Assembly: GCF_011806425.1 (NCBI RefSeq)
Contig: NZ_JAATOV010000002.1
Location: 682,001 to 746,000 of the forward strand
Length of the DNA stretch: 64,000 bases
Direction: 5' to 3'
Source of the DNA: Thalassospira lucentensis
Lineage (GTDB): Bacteria; Pseudomonadota; Alphaproteobacteria; Rhodospirillales; Thalassospiraceae
The first letter of the stretch is position 1. Every line of letters starts with the position of its first letter. Position numbers and translations under genes: made by a program. Of the stretch, positions 17,889-25,787 are shown in pieces. The notes beneath the pieces were generated by a model. The model had not been told where the DNA came from. It made no database searches and saw nothing but the letters and a program-made list of their open reading frames with translations.

Positions 17889-19250
17889 TCAGACCTTGTA
17901 CGGTCCAAGTTCCCCGCCGAACATGTCGGCCGGATACTCAACCTGTGACCGCGGCACTTCCTTGACGACTTCAAGAAGGTCAAAGTTGGACTGCGGGTTT
18001 TGTTTACCGCGCACAACCAGAACATCTTTGAAGCACTGGTGATCGGCCGCACGGTAAAGGGTCGGACCATTGCCCGCGCCATCGAACTCGAAACCTTCAA
18101 GCTGCTTGATGACTTCCCAAGGTGCGAACGTACCGGCCATTTCGCAGGCGTTGGCATACAGCAACGTCTGGACATAGCATGTGTGCGCAGCCTGAGACGG
18201 CGGGAAGCCGTATTCCTGACCGAAGGATTTCACGAAGGCCTGTGAACCTTCGTCCTGCAGCGACCAGTGCCAGTTGGTGGTCCCCAGAATGCCTTTTGCG
18301 GCATCGCCAGCACCCTGTGCCATCAGACGTGAATAGAGCGGCACAACGATTTCGAAGTTTTTGCCGTTGACCTGCTTATCGCGCAGACCAAACTGAACGG
18401 CCTGGGTCAACGAGTTGACCATGTCCTTGCCATAGTGGTTGAGGATCAGGACATCCGCGCCAGAGTTCAGAACCGGGGTGATATATTGCGAGAAGTCACC
18501 CGCACCAACCGGGGTACGGACGGTGTTGACCGTTTCCCAACCGATGTTTTCGGTTGCGGCTTTGATCGATTCTTCCTGCGTCCAGCCCCAGGTGTAATCG
18601 GCTGTCAGGTGATAGGCACGGCGTTCTGCGCCATATTCATCAAGAAGAACCGGTGCAATCGCCTGACCAGACATGTAGGCGTTAAAGAAATGGCGGAAGC
18701 CATACCGTTTTTTGTCTTTACCCGTGGTATCGTTCGAGTGGGTCAGACCGGCCATAAAGATCACGCCCATTTCCTGGCAAAGACCCTGAACCGCGACCGC
18801 AACGCCCGATGATGAGCCACCGGTAATCATCGCGACATTGTCTTTTTCGATCATACGTTTTGCCGATGCACGTGCCGCATCGGATTTGGTCTGGGTATCA
18901 CCCGTTACGAACTCGACCTTTTTGCCCAGAATGCCGTTGCCCTTAAGGTTCAGCGGCTTAATGGTATTCATCATACCACCGTCGCCCTCGCCGTTCAGAT
19001 GCTTAACAGCAAGTTGATAGGCACGAAGTTCATCCGCACCTTCATCGGCATAAGGGCCCGACTGCGGAACGTTAAAGCCAAGCTTTACACTGCTGGAATT
19101 GCCCGGATCACCCCGGAACGTCTGGGCATGTGCGTCTTTGATGAAATGCATCGGGAAGGTCCCGCCAATAATGGCCGCACCCGTGGTTGCCGCAGAACCT
19201 TTAAGGACCGTACGACGCGATACATTCAGGATTTTCTTGGTATCCGACAT
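17889..19250 (-). CDS. livK: ABC transporter substrate-binding protein, LivK type, Tat signal
   Basis: A 453-residue binding protein. Its N-terminus has a twin-arginine signal, VSRRTVLKGSAATTGAA, with a long hydrophobic core and a likely cleavage after DAHA. The body is a Peripla_BP_6 domain (VKLGFNVPQSGPYADEG; MITGGSSSGVAVAVQGLCQE; YHLTADYTWGWTQEES; ILNHYGKDMVNS). At this length it resembles the longer urea/amide-type LivK relatives rather than E. coli LivK, so the ligand is open. GGGAGGAAAACC precedes the ATG at 19250. It is first in the livKHMGF operon and divergent from the ScfR-like gene. Confidence 0.9.
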   Translation of the reverse strand: MSDTKKILNVSRRTVLKGSAATTGAAIIGGTFPMHFIKDAHAQTFRGDPGNSSSVKLGFNVPQSGPYADEGADELRAYQLAVKHLNGEGDGGMMNTIKPLNLKGNGILGKKVEFVTGDTQTKSDAARASAKRMIEKDNVAMITGGSSSGVAVAVQGLCQEMGVIFMAGLTHSNDTTGKDKKRYGFRHFFNAYMSGQAIAPVLLDEYGAERRAYHLTADYTWGWTQEESIKAATENIGWETVNTVRTPVGAGDFSQYITPVLNSGADVLILNHYGKDMVNSLTQAVQFGLRDKQVNGKNFEIVVPLYSRLMAQGAGDAAKGILGTTNWHWSLQDEGSQAFVKSFGQEYGFPPSQAAHTCYVQTLLYANACEMAGTFAPWEVIKQLEGFEFDGAGNGPTLYRAADHQCFKDVLVVRGKQNPQSNFDLLEVVKEVPRSQVEYPADMFGGELGPYKV

Positions 19251-19388
19251 GGTTTTCCTCCCCAATGTCTTGGGATTTGTTTCAGAAAAATCTGAGGCCT
19301 GTTTTCTGGTTGGTTTTTTTCACGACCTGACAAAACAATGGGGTCACGTTGAAAATGAATCAACACCTAGTTGATATAGAACAGTTTT

Positions 19389-19430
19389 TTTGTAAATATA
19401 TGGATAGTCGGTGTGAAAATTTGTAAATTT
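19389..19430. promoter_or_regulatory. repeated TTTGTAAAT elements upstream of the ScfR-like gene
   Basis: Two near-identical copies, TTTGTAAATA (19389-19398) and TTTGTAAATTT (19420-19430), lie 31 bases apart in the AT-rich gap between livK and the ScfR-like gene. RamB/PccR-type regulators bind TTTGCAAA-like sites, so these may be autoregulatory operators. Confidence 0.45.
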
Positions 19431-19451
19431 TGTCAAAAATGAGACTTTAGT

Positions 19452-21017
19452 ATGAACCGTCAGGCCCCAATCGGACATCGCATTCGCGGTCGCCGCAAAG
19501 ACATCGGAATGACCCAAAATGCCTTGGCGAAAACCGCCGGGATTTCGCCGTCTTACCTGAACCTGATTGAACATAATCGGCGCTCGATCGGCGGCGGGCT
19601 TTTGATGCGCATCGCCGAAGCGCTTGATATTCAACCCCATACTTTGTCCGGGTCCGAAGAAAGCCGCCTTTTATCGGACCTGAGCGAAGCCGCATCCGAC
19701 CCGGTTTTTCGAACCACACCAATTGAAAGCCGCGAGTTCGCCGCGATGATTGCCGCGGCACCGGGGATGATTTCGGCGTTTTTGTCACTGTACCGGGCCT
19801 ATCGCAGCGGGCTTGATAATGTTGACGCACTGTCTGAACGGCTAAGCCACGATCCGTTTTTGACCGAAGCCAGCCATTCGATCCTGACGCGGATCACATC
19901 GATCCGAACCGTGGCCGAGATTTTCAACGATTACGACGATCTGCCCAATGAACAGCGTGCGCGATTTAATGCGACTTTGGTACGGGAATCCCAACGACTG
20001 GCAGAATCCGCGACCGAAATTTTCAGCTTCCTTGAACGCGGGGATGCCGGGCGCCCGGCCACCAGCCCGGCCGAGGAAGTTGATGATTTGCTTTATGACA
20101 ATGCCAACTACTTCCCCGCACTTGAGGATCAAGCAGCCACCATGCGCCCGGCCATTGACCCGGACGGCGGATTGTTTTTGACCGATTTGATCAACTATCT
20201 TGAAAGCCGCCACGCGATCAGTGTTGAACGCCTGCCCCCCGAAGATTTCCCAACTGGCGGCTTTGCATGGGTGCCAGACACAAAAATCTTGCGGGTGTCA
20301 CGTGCCCTTCCGATTACATCTGCCCGTTTTCAGGCCGCGCGCACCATTTGCCGGATAGAGGCGATGGACGCAATCAACAGCGTTTTGGACAATGCATCGA
20401 TCAGCAGTGACGCCGCCCGCCTGCGCGCGACAGAGGCATTGGTATCCTACAGTGCCGCCGCCCTTTTATTCCCGTATGAACAGTTTTTGACCGATGCACG
20501 CACATTCCGCCATGATATTGAATTGCTGCAACAACGCTATGCCGCCAGTTGGGAACAGGTGTGCCACCGCCTGACAACCTTGCGCCGCACCGGTTCAGAA
20601 GGCATTCCGTTCCACCTGATCCGGACCGATATTGCTGGCAATATTTCCAAACGGTTTTCCGCATCAGGGCTTCAGCTGCCGCGTTATGGCGGGGCGTGCC
20701 CCCGTTGGGCAGTGCACGAAGCCTATCTGACGCCTGAACGGGTGATCCCGCAATATGTCCGCCTGCCCGATGCCAGCGAATATTTGTTTGTCGCGCGCGC
20801 ATTGCGCACAGGTGCGGGTGGCTATGGCGTGCCGCAATCGGTGTATTCGGTGATGATCGGCTGTGATACGGCCTTTGCCAATGATGTGGTTTATGCCGAT
20901 GGGTTGCCTTTGGGGCGGTCTGAGTCCGCCATTCCGGTCGGCGTATCGTGTCGGCAATGTCCACGCGACAATTGCGCCCAGCGCGCCTATGAAATGGCCG
21001 ATGCGACCCTGACTTGA
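19452..21017 (+). CDS. short-chain fatty acyl transcriptional regulator (ScfR/RamB/PccR type)
   Basis: A 521-residue regulator. An XRE helix-turn-helix covers residues ~5-62 (IRGRRKDIGMTQNALAKTAG, PSYLNLIEHNRRSIGG). A long middle region corresponds to the IrrE/ImmA-related part, where the usual HExxH metal motif is not present (AARTICRIEAMDAIN). The C-terminal DUF2083 region ends with VGVSCRQCPRDNCAQRA, the Cys cluster common in this family. Relatives sense short-chain acyl-CoA thioesters and control propionyl-CoA, acetate or glyoxylate pathways. It is divergent from the liv operon and may regulate it; its own gene is preceded by TTTGTAAAT repeats. Confidence 0.85.
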   Translation: MNRQAPIGHRIRGRRKDIGMTQNALAKTAGISPSYLNLIEHNRRSIGGGLLMRIAEALDIQPHTLSGSEESRLLSDLSEAASDPVFRTTPIESREFAAMIAAAPGMISAFLSLYRAYRSGLDNVDALSERLSHDPFLTEASHSILTRITSIRTVAEIFNDYDDLPNEQRARFNATLVRESQRLAESATEIFSFLERGDAGRPATSPAEEVDDLLYDNANYFPALEDQAATMRPAIDPDGGLFLTDLINYLESRHAISVERLPPEDFPTGGFAWVPDTKILRVSRALPITSARFQAARTICRIEAMDAINSVLDNASISSDAARLRATEALVSYSAAALLFPYEQFLTDARTFRHDIELLQQRYAASWEQVCHRLTTLRRTGSEGIPFHLIRTDIAGNISKRFSASGLQLPRYGGACPRWAVHEAYLTPERVIPQYVRLPDASEYLFVARALRTGAGGYGVPQSVYSVMIGCDTAFANDVVYADGLPLGRSESAIPVGVSCRQCPRDNCAQRAYEMADATLT

Positions 21018-21144
21018 TCGGCAACAAACCCAATTCAGCACCGCAATCTGTTGGCGCAAAGAATATTGAAATGACGGATGCAGGCTTGCTTATATGAAGG
21101 GTCGCCCATAGTATCGCGTTAAAGTAGCAGGGAAAAAACGCCTT

Positions 21145-21612
21145 ATGGGGAATTTGCGTCAAGATATGCGCGCACAGCAGACGACAGTGCCTGCGCGCGT
21201 CAAATCTGCGGCGCAAACGGTGCCCATCCTGCGCGTTTTCCAATTCATCCTGCTTATGCCCTTCCTGTTGCTGTCTCTTATTCCATCCGGGACCATGACC
21301 GTTCCCGTGGATCAAGGGCAGATGCGTATCGTGATTTGTACTGGCAGTGGCCCATTGGCGATTCAGGTCAATGAAGATGGCAGCTACACGCAAGACAGCC
21401 AAAATAATCACGATCATAAATCATCCGAAAAACACACAAAGATGTGTGATTGGGCGCCGCATAACAGCTTATTGGTTGCCCAGTCTTTCGCCATTTTGGC
21501 GGAACTTTCCCGTGTTGAAACCCCGGCCGACCTGACCAGCAAATTTGAACAGGTCTATCTTCGACTGGCTGTTCTTGCACCGGCCGCACGCGGACCTCCT
21601 CATCAGGCATAG
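21145..21612 (+). CDS. DUF2946 protein, candidate copper-responsive upstream ORF
   Basis: A 155-residue protein with an N-terminal hydrophobic segment (PILRVFQFILLMPFLLLSL, residues ~27-45), then MRIVICTGSGP, a His-rich stretch, MCDWAPHNS and a C-terminal AARGPPHQA. VICTG, a later CxxC-like site and an RxPP end are the DUF2946 pattern. In Bordetella a DUF2946 protein heads an operon with a TonB receptor and controls it by copper sensing through CxxC and arrest at a terminal RAPP. Here the sites are CDWA (residues 101-104; second Cys missing) and RGPP (149-152). It is first in a likely operon with the TonB receptor and DJ-1 genes. Family assignment is fairly firm; the regulatory role is inferred. 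Confidence 0.7.
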   Translation: MGNLRQDMRAQQTTVPARVKSAAQTVPILRVFQFILLMPFLLLSLIPSGTMTVPVDQGQMRIVICTGSGPLAIQVNEDGSYTQDSQNNHDHKSSEKHTKMCDWAPHNSLLVAQSFAILAELSRVETPADLTSKFEQVYLRLAVLAPAARGPPHQA

Positions 21613-21716
21613 GTAAAAGCTGGCGCAACCTGCCCGGCTCCTTCGCGCAAAAACGATCAATGCATCCTTTGTACGTGTTCTGTGCATGGGAACTGCATGC
21701 GTTTTGCTGCCCCGAA

Positions 21717-21775
21717 ACAACCCGCCCTACCCGCGCGTCCTTTCTGTAATACCCGTAACGGGTAGACGGGGTTGT
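21717..21775 (+). promoter_or_regulatory. long hairpin covering the ribosome site of the TonB receptor gene
   Basis: ACAACCC and CTACCCG (21717-21723 and 21727-21733) are complementary to CGGGTAG and GGGTTGT (21759-21765 and 21769-21775), giving 14 bp around a 3x3 internal loop. The downstream arm includes the GGGG that is the only ribosome-site-like sequence before the start at 21782. A smaller hairpin, TACCCG-TAA-CGGGTA (21750-21764), would exclude the inner helix. Confidence 0.55.
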
Positions 21776-21781
21776 CGTCTG

Positions 21782-24001
21782 ATGAGAAATCCAATGCCAC
21801 ATAGCCAAAAACAAACGCCCCACCGCCAAGTGCGATCCAAATTGGCACTTTCCGTTTTGATCATTTGCGCCGGGGCGTCATCTGCTGCATCCCAGGAAAC
21901 AATACCACCGCAAGAAACCACGATCACGCCGCCGGTTCTTATCCAATCGGATGCATCGTCGGATCCCAATAGCGCGACAATACTGACAGGCGAACACGCT
22001 GGCGGGCAGCTTGCCAATGGCGGCGGATTAGGGTTTCTGGGAAACGTTTCCGCCAACGATGCCCCGTTTAGCCTTAAAAGCTTTACCGCGCGCCTCAGCG
22101 AAGAACAGCAAGCGCGCAGCGTCAGTGACGTTTTGATCAATGATGCCTCGGTCAACACGGTTTTCCCGCGCAACAGCTATCGGGATGTTTTTACGATCCG
22201 CGGCTTTGCCTATTCCAACTACGATATGTACTTCAATGGCATGCCCGGCATGGCGCCAAAGCAACGCACGGTTCCGCAAAACTTTGAACGGATCGAACTT
22301 CTTAAGGGGCCAAGCACCTTTTTAAATGGCATGGCGTTGAATGGCGCAATTGGCGGCACCGTTAATGCGGTCCCAAAGCGCGCAGAACATACCCCCACCA
22401 GAAGCCTTAGCCTTGGCTATACATCAACCGCGCAACCCTCCATTCACCTTGATCTGGGCCAACGCTTTGGCGCGGAGGAGCAATTTGGCGTTCGCACCAA
22501 CCTCACTTTCCGTAAGGGTGAATTGCCGGTCGATGATCAGGAAGAGGAGCTTGGCTCCTTCGCACTTGGTCTTGATTACGACGGCGAACGTGTGCGTCTT
22601 GCCAGCGACATAAGCTATCAGCGTGCCGAATATGACTCTCAAGACTGGGTTTTTGGATTGGCAAATGGCGCGGCCGTTCCTGACGCCCCGGACGGAACCA
22701 CCAACCTGTCGCAAGACTGGGCAAACTTCGAAAGCAAGGATACCTCGGTGACCCTGACGGGTGAATTTGACATCACAGATCATATCACCAGCTACGCAAA
22801 GCTTGGCTACGCCGAGACAAAAACCGACGGCATCATTGCGTTTCCCACCAATCTCGACGGATCGGGAAACTTCACAGTCGCGGCAAACTCTTTTCCGTCA
22901 GGCGGGCGACATCGTTATGCCGAGACAGGGGTTCGGACACAGTTTGAAACCGGCCCGATCAGCCACAATCTTGTCGTTGCCGGTTCTATTTGGGCAATGG
23001 ATTTGCGCTCGGGCTTTAAAAGCTTGGGGGTCACCGGAAACTCCAACCTTTACGCACCGTCGTCTATTTCTGCGGCATCGGCCAGTGCGCCCCTTACGGT
23101 CGCGGATCTTCCGGTTACAGCGCGGCATCGTTTTTCCAGCCTGAATGCTGCCGATACGTTGGGAATGTTTGATGACCGACTGCTTGTCACAGTCGGGGCA
23201 CGTGGCCAACGCATGAAGTCACGCAATTACGCAAGCACGACCGGCAACAAAACAACGTCATACAATAAAACCGAGTTATCCCCAGCACTTGGCATCGTCT
23301 GGAAAGCCACGTCCGACCTGTCGATTTATGCCAATCGGGTCGAAGCCCTGCAACAAGGTCCGACCGCATCGCGCGGCACGGCCAACGCCGGGGAAACGTT
23401 TGCCCCATCCATCAGCACCCAAGTCGAGACGGGCCTGAAACTGGAACGTGAAAACTGGGGCGGGTCGATCAGTCTGTTTGAAATCACCCAACCAACCGGC
23501 ATCACCGATCCCGTAACAAACATCTATGCTGTTGATGGCGAACAGCGCAATCGCGGCGCCGAAATCAACCTTCATGGTCGTGTCTTTGACAGCCTGCGTG
23601 TCCTTGGCAGCCTGAGCATCATGGATGCCGAACTCAAAAACACATCGGGCGGCACAAATGATGGCAACGACCCTGTCGGCATCCCAAAATGGCGCGCGGT
23701 TGTCGGTGCTGACTGGCAGACACCTTTTGTCCAAGACCTTTCTCTATCCGGGCGGGTCATTCACACCGGTTCGCAATTTGCCGATGCCGCCAACACCCAA
23801 AAGCTTGATGACTGGACGCGCCTTGACCTTGGCGCAAGCTACACCGTCAACCGGGGTGACAGGCAGCCCGTCGTGCTTCGCGCAAACATCGAAAATGTCC
23901 TTGGCCTTAATTATTGGTCCAGCGCATCGACCGGGCGAATTTCGGGCCTGAGCCGCGGCGCACCGCGCACCTTCCTGCTGACAGCTTCAATGAATTTCTA
24001 G
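21782..24001 (+). CDS. TonB-dependent siderophore/metallophore receptor
   Basis: A 739-residue outer-membrane receptor. A signal peptide (KLALSVLIICAGASSAASQE) is followed by the plug domain (SVSDVLINDASVNTVF, FTIRGFAYSNYDMYFNGMPG, FERIELLKGPSTFLNGMALN) and a 22-strand barrel ending in the C-terminal Phe of FLLTASMNF. The pattern is that of siderophore receptors (FhuA/FpvA type). The start may be ATG 21782 or 21794; both have poor ribosome sites, and the only candidate lies inside a hairpin. It follows the DUF2946 gene by 169 bases. This context points to copper or a copper complex as cargo, but iron siderophores are equally possible from the protein alone. Confidence 0.88.
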   Translation: MRNPMPHSQKQTPHRQVRSKLALSVLIICAGASSAASQETIPPQETTITPPVLIQSDASSDPNSATILTGEHAGGQLANGGGLGFLGNVSANDAPFSLKSFTARLSEEQQARSVSDVLINDASVNTVFPRNSYRDVFTIRGFAYSNYDMYFNGMPGMAPKQRTVPQNFERIELLKGPSTFLNGMALNGAIGGTVNAVPKRAEHTPTRSLSLGYTSTAQPSIHLDLGQRFGAEEQFGVRTNLTFRKGELPVDDQEEELGSFALGLDYDGERVRLASDISYQRAEYDSQDWVFGLANGAAVPDAPDGTTNLSQDWANFESKDTSVTLTGEFDITDHITSYAKLGYAETKTDGIIAFPTNLDGSGNFTVAANSFPSGGRHRYAETGVRTQFETGPISHNLVVAGSIWAMDLRSGFKSLGVTGNSNLYAPSSISAASASAPLTVADLPVTARHRFSSLNAADTLGMFDDRLLVTVGARGQRMKSRNYASTTGNKTTSYNKTELSPALGIVWKATSDLSIYANRVEALQQGPTASRGTANAGETFAPSISTQVETGLKLERENWGGSISLFEITQPTGITDPVTNIYAVDGEQRNRGAEINLHGRVFDSLRVLGSLSIMDAELKNTSGGTNDGNDPVGIPKWRAVVGADWQTPFVQDLSLSGRVIHTGSQFADAANTQKLDDWTRLDLGASYTVNRGDRQPVVLRANIENVLGLNYWSSASTGRISGLSRGAPRTFLLTASMNF

Positions 24002-24051
24002 ACCACATTCACAGAAAACCAATCATCCTTGACCCTTAGGAAGAAAACATC

Positions 24052-24882
24052 ATGAAACGCAGAGATTTCAATATAGGCCTTCTTTCCGCCATGAGCGGTG
24101 CCCTTCTTGCGCAGAATGCCAGCGCATCAGGCACGGCATCAGCATCTGACCCGTCAAAAGCCTTGGAACACAAACACTCAGATGCGACGCCCACTAAGCG
24201 ACCGACCTATAACATGCTGGTTCACCCAAACATGATCTTGCTGGACCTTGTCGCGCCAATGACGGCATTCAAATTGACCATGGGCGACGTCCGCCTTGTT
24301 TGGAAGGACACAAACCCCGTGCCGACGGATGTGGGCGTCCCGGTGAGTGCAACCCATACCTTTGCCAACTGTCCGGGCGATGCAGATGTTTTGTTTGTAC
24401 CGGGTGGACTTACCGGATCGACGGCATTGGTCGAAGATGATGAAACGCTTGATTTCCTGCGCGAACAGGCAAAATCGGCCAAATATGTAACATCTGTTTG
24501 CACCGGTTCGATGGTATTGGGCGCAGCCGGTTTCCTGAACGGCAAGCGCGCAACATCGCATTGGTACACACGCGACCTTCTATCGTATTTTGGGGCTATC
24601 CCCACAAGCCAGCGCGTTGTCGAAGACGGCAACATCATTACCGGCGCCGGTGCAACAGCGGGTTTGGATTTTGGGCTAACCATCGCGGCACGCATCAAGG
24701 GGGATGAGTGGGTCAAGAAAATGATGCTCACCCTTGAATACGCGCCAGAGCCACCTTTCAAAGGCGGCACACCTGAAACGGCGACACCCGAAAACGTCAA
24801 GGACATCCTGACCATTCGCGGCCCCAAGATCGAAAAAGCATCGCAGGCCATTCAAAGAGCCGCCAAAAAATTGGGCGTATAA
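24052..24882 (+). CDS. exported DJ-1/PfpI family protein, isonitrile hydratase-like
   Basis: A 276-residue protein with a Tat-like signal (MKRRDFNIGLLSAMSGALLA) and a low-complexity linker to about residue 50. The DJ-1/PfpI domain follows: MLVHPNMILLDLVAPMTAF, ADVLFVPGGL and the nucleophile elbow YVTSVCTGSMVLGAAGFL with Cys150. The SVCTGS...GAAG pattern and the Asp in LLDLVAP match cyclohexyl-isocyanide (isonitrile) hydratases and GATase-like regulators without the DNA-binding domain. AGGAAG precedes the ATG at 24052. It lies 50 bases after the TonB receptor gene, so a periplasmic step in processing the imported ligand is plausible. Confidence 0.75.
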   Translation: MKRRDFNIGLLSAMSGALLAQNASASGTASASDPSKALEHKHSDATPTKRPTYNMLVHPNMILLDLVAPMTAFKLTMGDVRLVWKDTNPVPTDVGVPVSATHTFANCPGDADVLFVPGGLTGSTALVEDDETLDFLREQAKSAKYVTSVCTGSMVLGAAGFLNGKRATSHWYTRDLLSYFGAIPTSQRVVEDGNIITGAGATAGLDFGLTIAARIKGDEWVKKMMLTLEYAPEPPFKGGTPETATPENVKDILTIRGPKIEKASQAIQRAAKKLGV

Positions 24883-24910
24883 TCCCAGTTAAAGGCATGA
24901 AATGACCACC

Positions 24911-24996
24911 AAGCATGTGTGCGGCGATCTGGGCTTTATCTTTAAAGATGCGCCAACAAGATCGACCGCGCACATGCTTTGCCCGCCGGGGGGGGG
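24911..24996 (+). repeat. long inverted repeat followed by a G9 tract
   Basis: AAGCATGTGTGCGG (24911-24924) pairs with CCGCGCACATGCTT (24966-24979) over 14 bp with one G-U pair; a small palindrome ATCTTTAAAGAT lies in the loop. A run of nine G follows at 24988-24996. There is no T tract, so it is not a classical terminator. It lies 29 bases after the DJ-1 gene. Confidence 0.5.
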
Positions 24997-25152
24997 CTGG
25001 CCCGGTGGATTACCGCTGGCGCGGCCTAAATACGGCAACGGCCGAAGCCCAACTAGATGGATGAAGTATACCACCCCAAAGTAGCATTATATTTCGATCA
25101 ATTACCGGTTAGGATTGTTTTATAAAATCCGAATAATCGGGGAGAACGTCCT

Positions 25153-25536
25153 TTGAACCAGCGACCCAAGGTCCTGATTGCCGAAGACGAGGAAACCATT
25201 GTCGAATCCCTTAGCTTTCTGATGGACAAGGAAGGCTATGACGTGAGCGTGGCCACAGATGGCCAAACCGCGATTAACATGATCGCGCGCGACACCCCCG
25301 ACATGGTTTTACTTGATGTGATGATGCCCGGCTGTGACGGGTTCGAAGTGGTGCGTGCGGTGCGTGCCGATCCACGCACAAAATCGATCCCGATCATGAT
25401 GCTGACCGCGAAAACCCGCGAAGTCGACCGACGCAAGGGATTGGAACTTGGCGTTGATGATTTCGTGACCAAGCCCTTTTCCACCCGCGACGTTGTTTCG
25501 CGGGTAAAGGCCCTGCTTGAACGAACGGAATGCTAG
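25153..25536 (+). CDS. single-domain response regulator (CheY-like)
   Basis: A 127-residue stand-alone receiver domain. Acidic Glu11-Asp12, phosphoacceptor Asp55 (LLDVMMPG), Thr85 and Lys107 (FVTKPFS) are all present; no output domain follows. The start is TTG at 25153: GGGGAG lies 8 bases upstream and there is no nearby ATG before a conserved residue. It is followed by a small membrane protein and an SLC5-fused histidine kinase, which is its likely partner. Output would be by protein-protein contact. Confidence 0.92.
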   Translation: MNQRPKVLIAEDEETIVESLSFLMDKEGYDVSVATDGQTAINMIARDTPDMVLLDVMMPGCDGFEVVRAVRADPRTKSIPIMMLTAKTREVDRRKGLELGVDDFVTKPFSTRDVVSRVKALLERTEC

Positions 25537-25560
25537 AGCCAGACACGCAGGAGATCCCCC

Positions 25561-25782
25561 ATGGCACCCCCACGCAGATTAACAGAACGGGCCTTTGTTT
25601 TGGTGCTGGCGGCGTTTTTCATGTGGATTCCGCCCTTGGTCGGGGTGTTTTCCCTTGATGGGCAAATCTTTGGCCTGCCGATCCTGTTTGTTTATTTCTT
25701 TGCCGGATGGGCGGTTTTGATTGCGCTGTGCGCGATATTGACCCGGTCACTGCGTAAAGTCGCACAGTCAGAGGGGCCGTAA
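25561..25782 (+). CDS. small two-helix membrane protein next to SLC5-kinase
   Basis: A 73-residue protein with two hydrophobic segments (AFVLVLAAFFMWIPPLVGVF and GLPILFVYFFAGWAVLIALC) and a basic C-terminus. It resembles the small partner proteins encoded beside SSS-family symporters. AGGAGATCCCCC precedes the ATG. It ends 5 bases before the SLC5-kinase gene, so it probably helps that protein fold or transport. No named family is claimed. Confidence 0.75.
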   Translation: MAPPRRLTERAFVLVLAAFFMWIPPLVGVFSLDGQIFGLPILFVYFFAGWAVLIALCAILTRSLRKVAQSEGP

Positions 25783-25787
25783 ACACG

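Noticed and set aside
20401-21417. Minus-strand open frame of about 340 codons across the ScfR and DUF2946 genes
   Set aside because: Low-complexity basic translation, antisense to two genes with clear domains.
24902-25084. 60-codon open frame after the DJ-1 gene
   Set aside because: It runs through the inverted repeat and the G tract, has no family resemblance and no good ribosome site.
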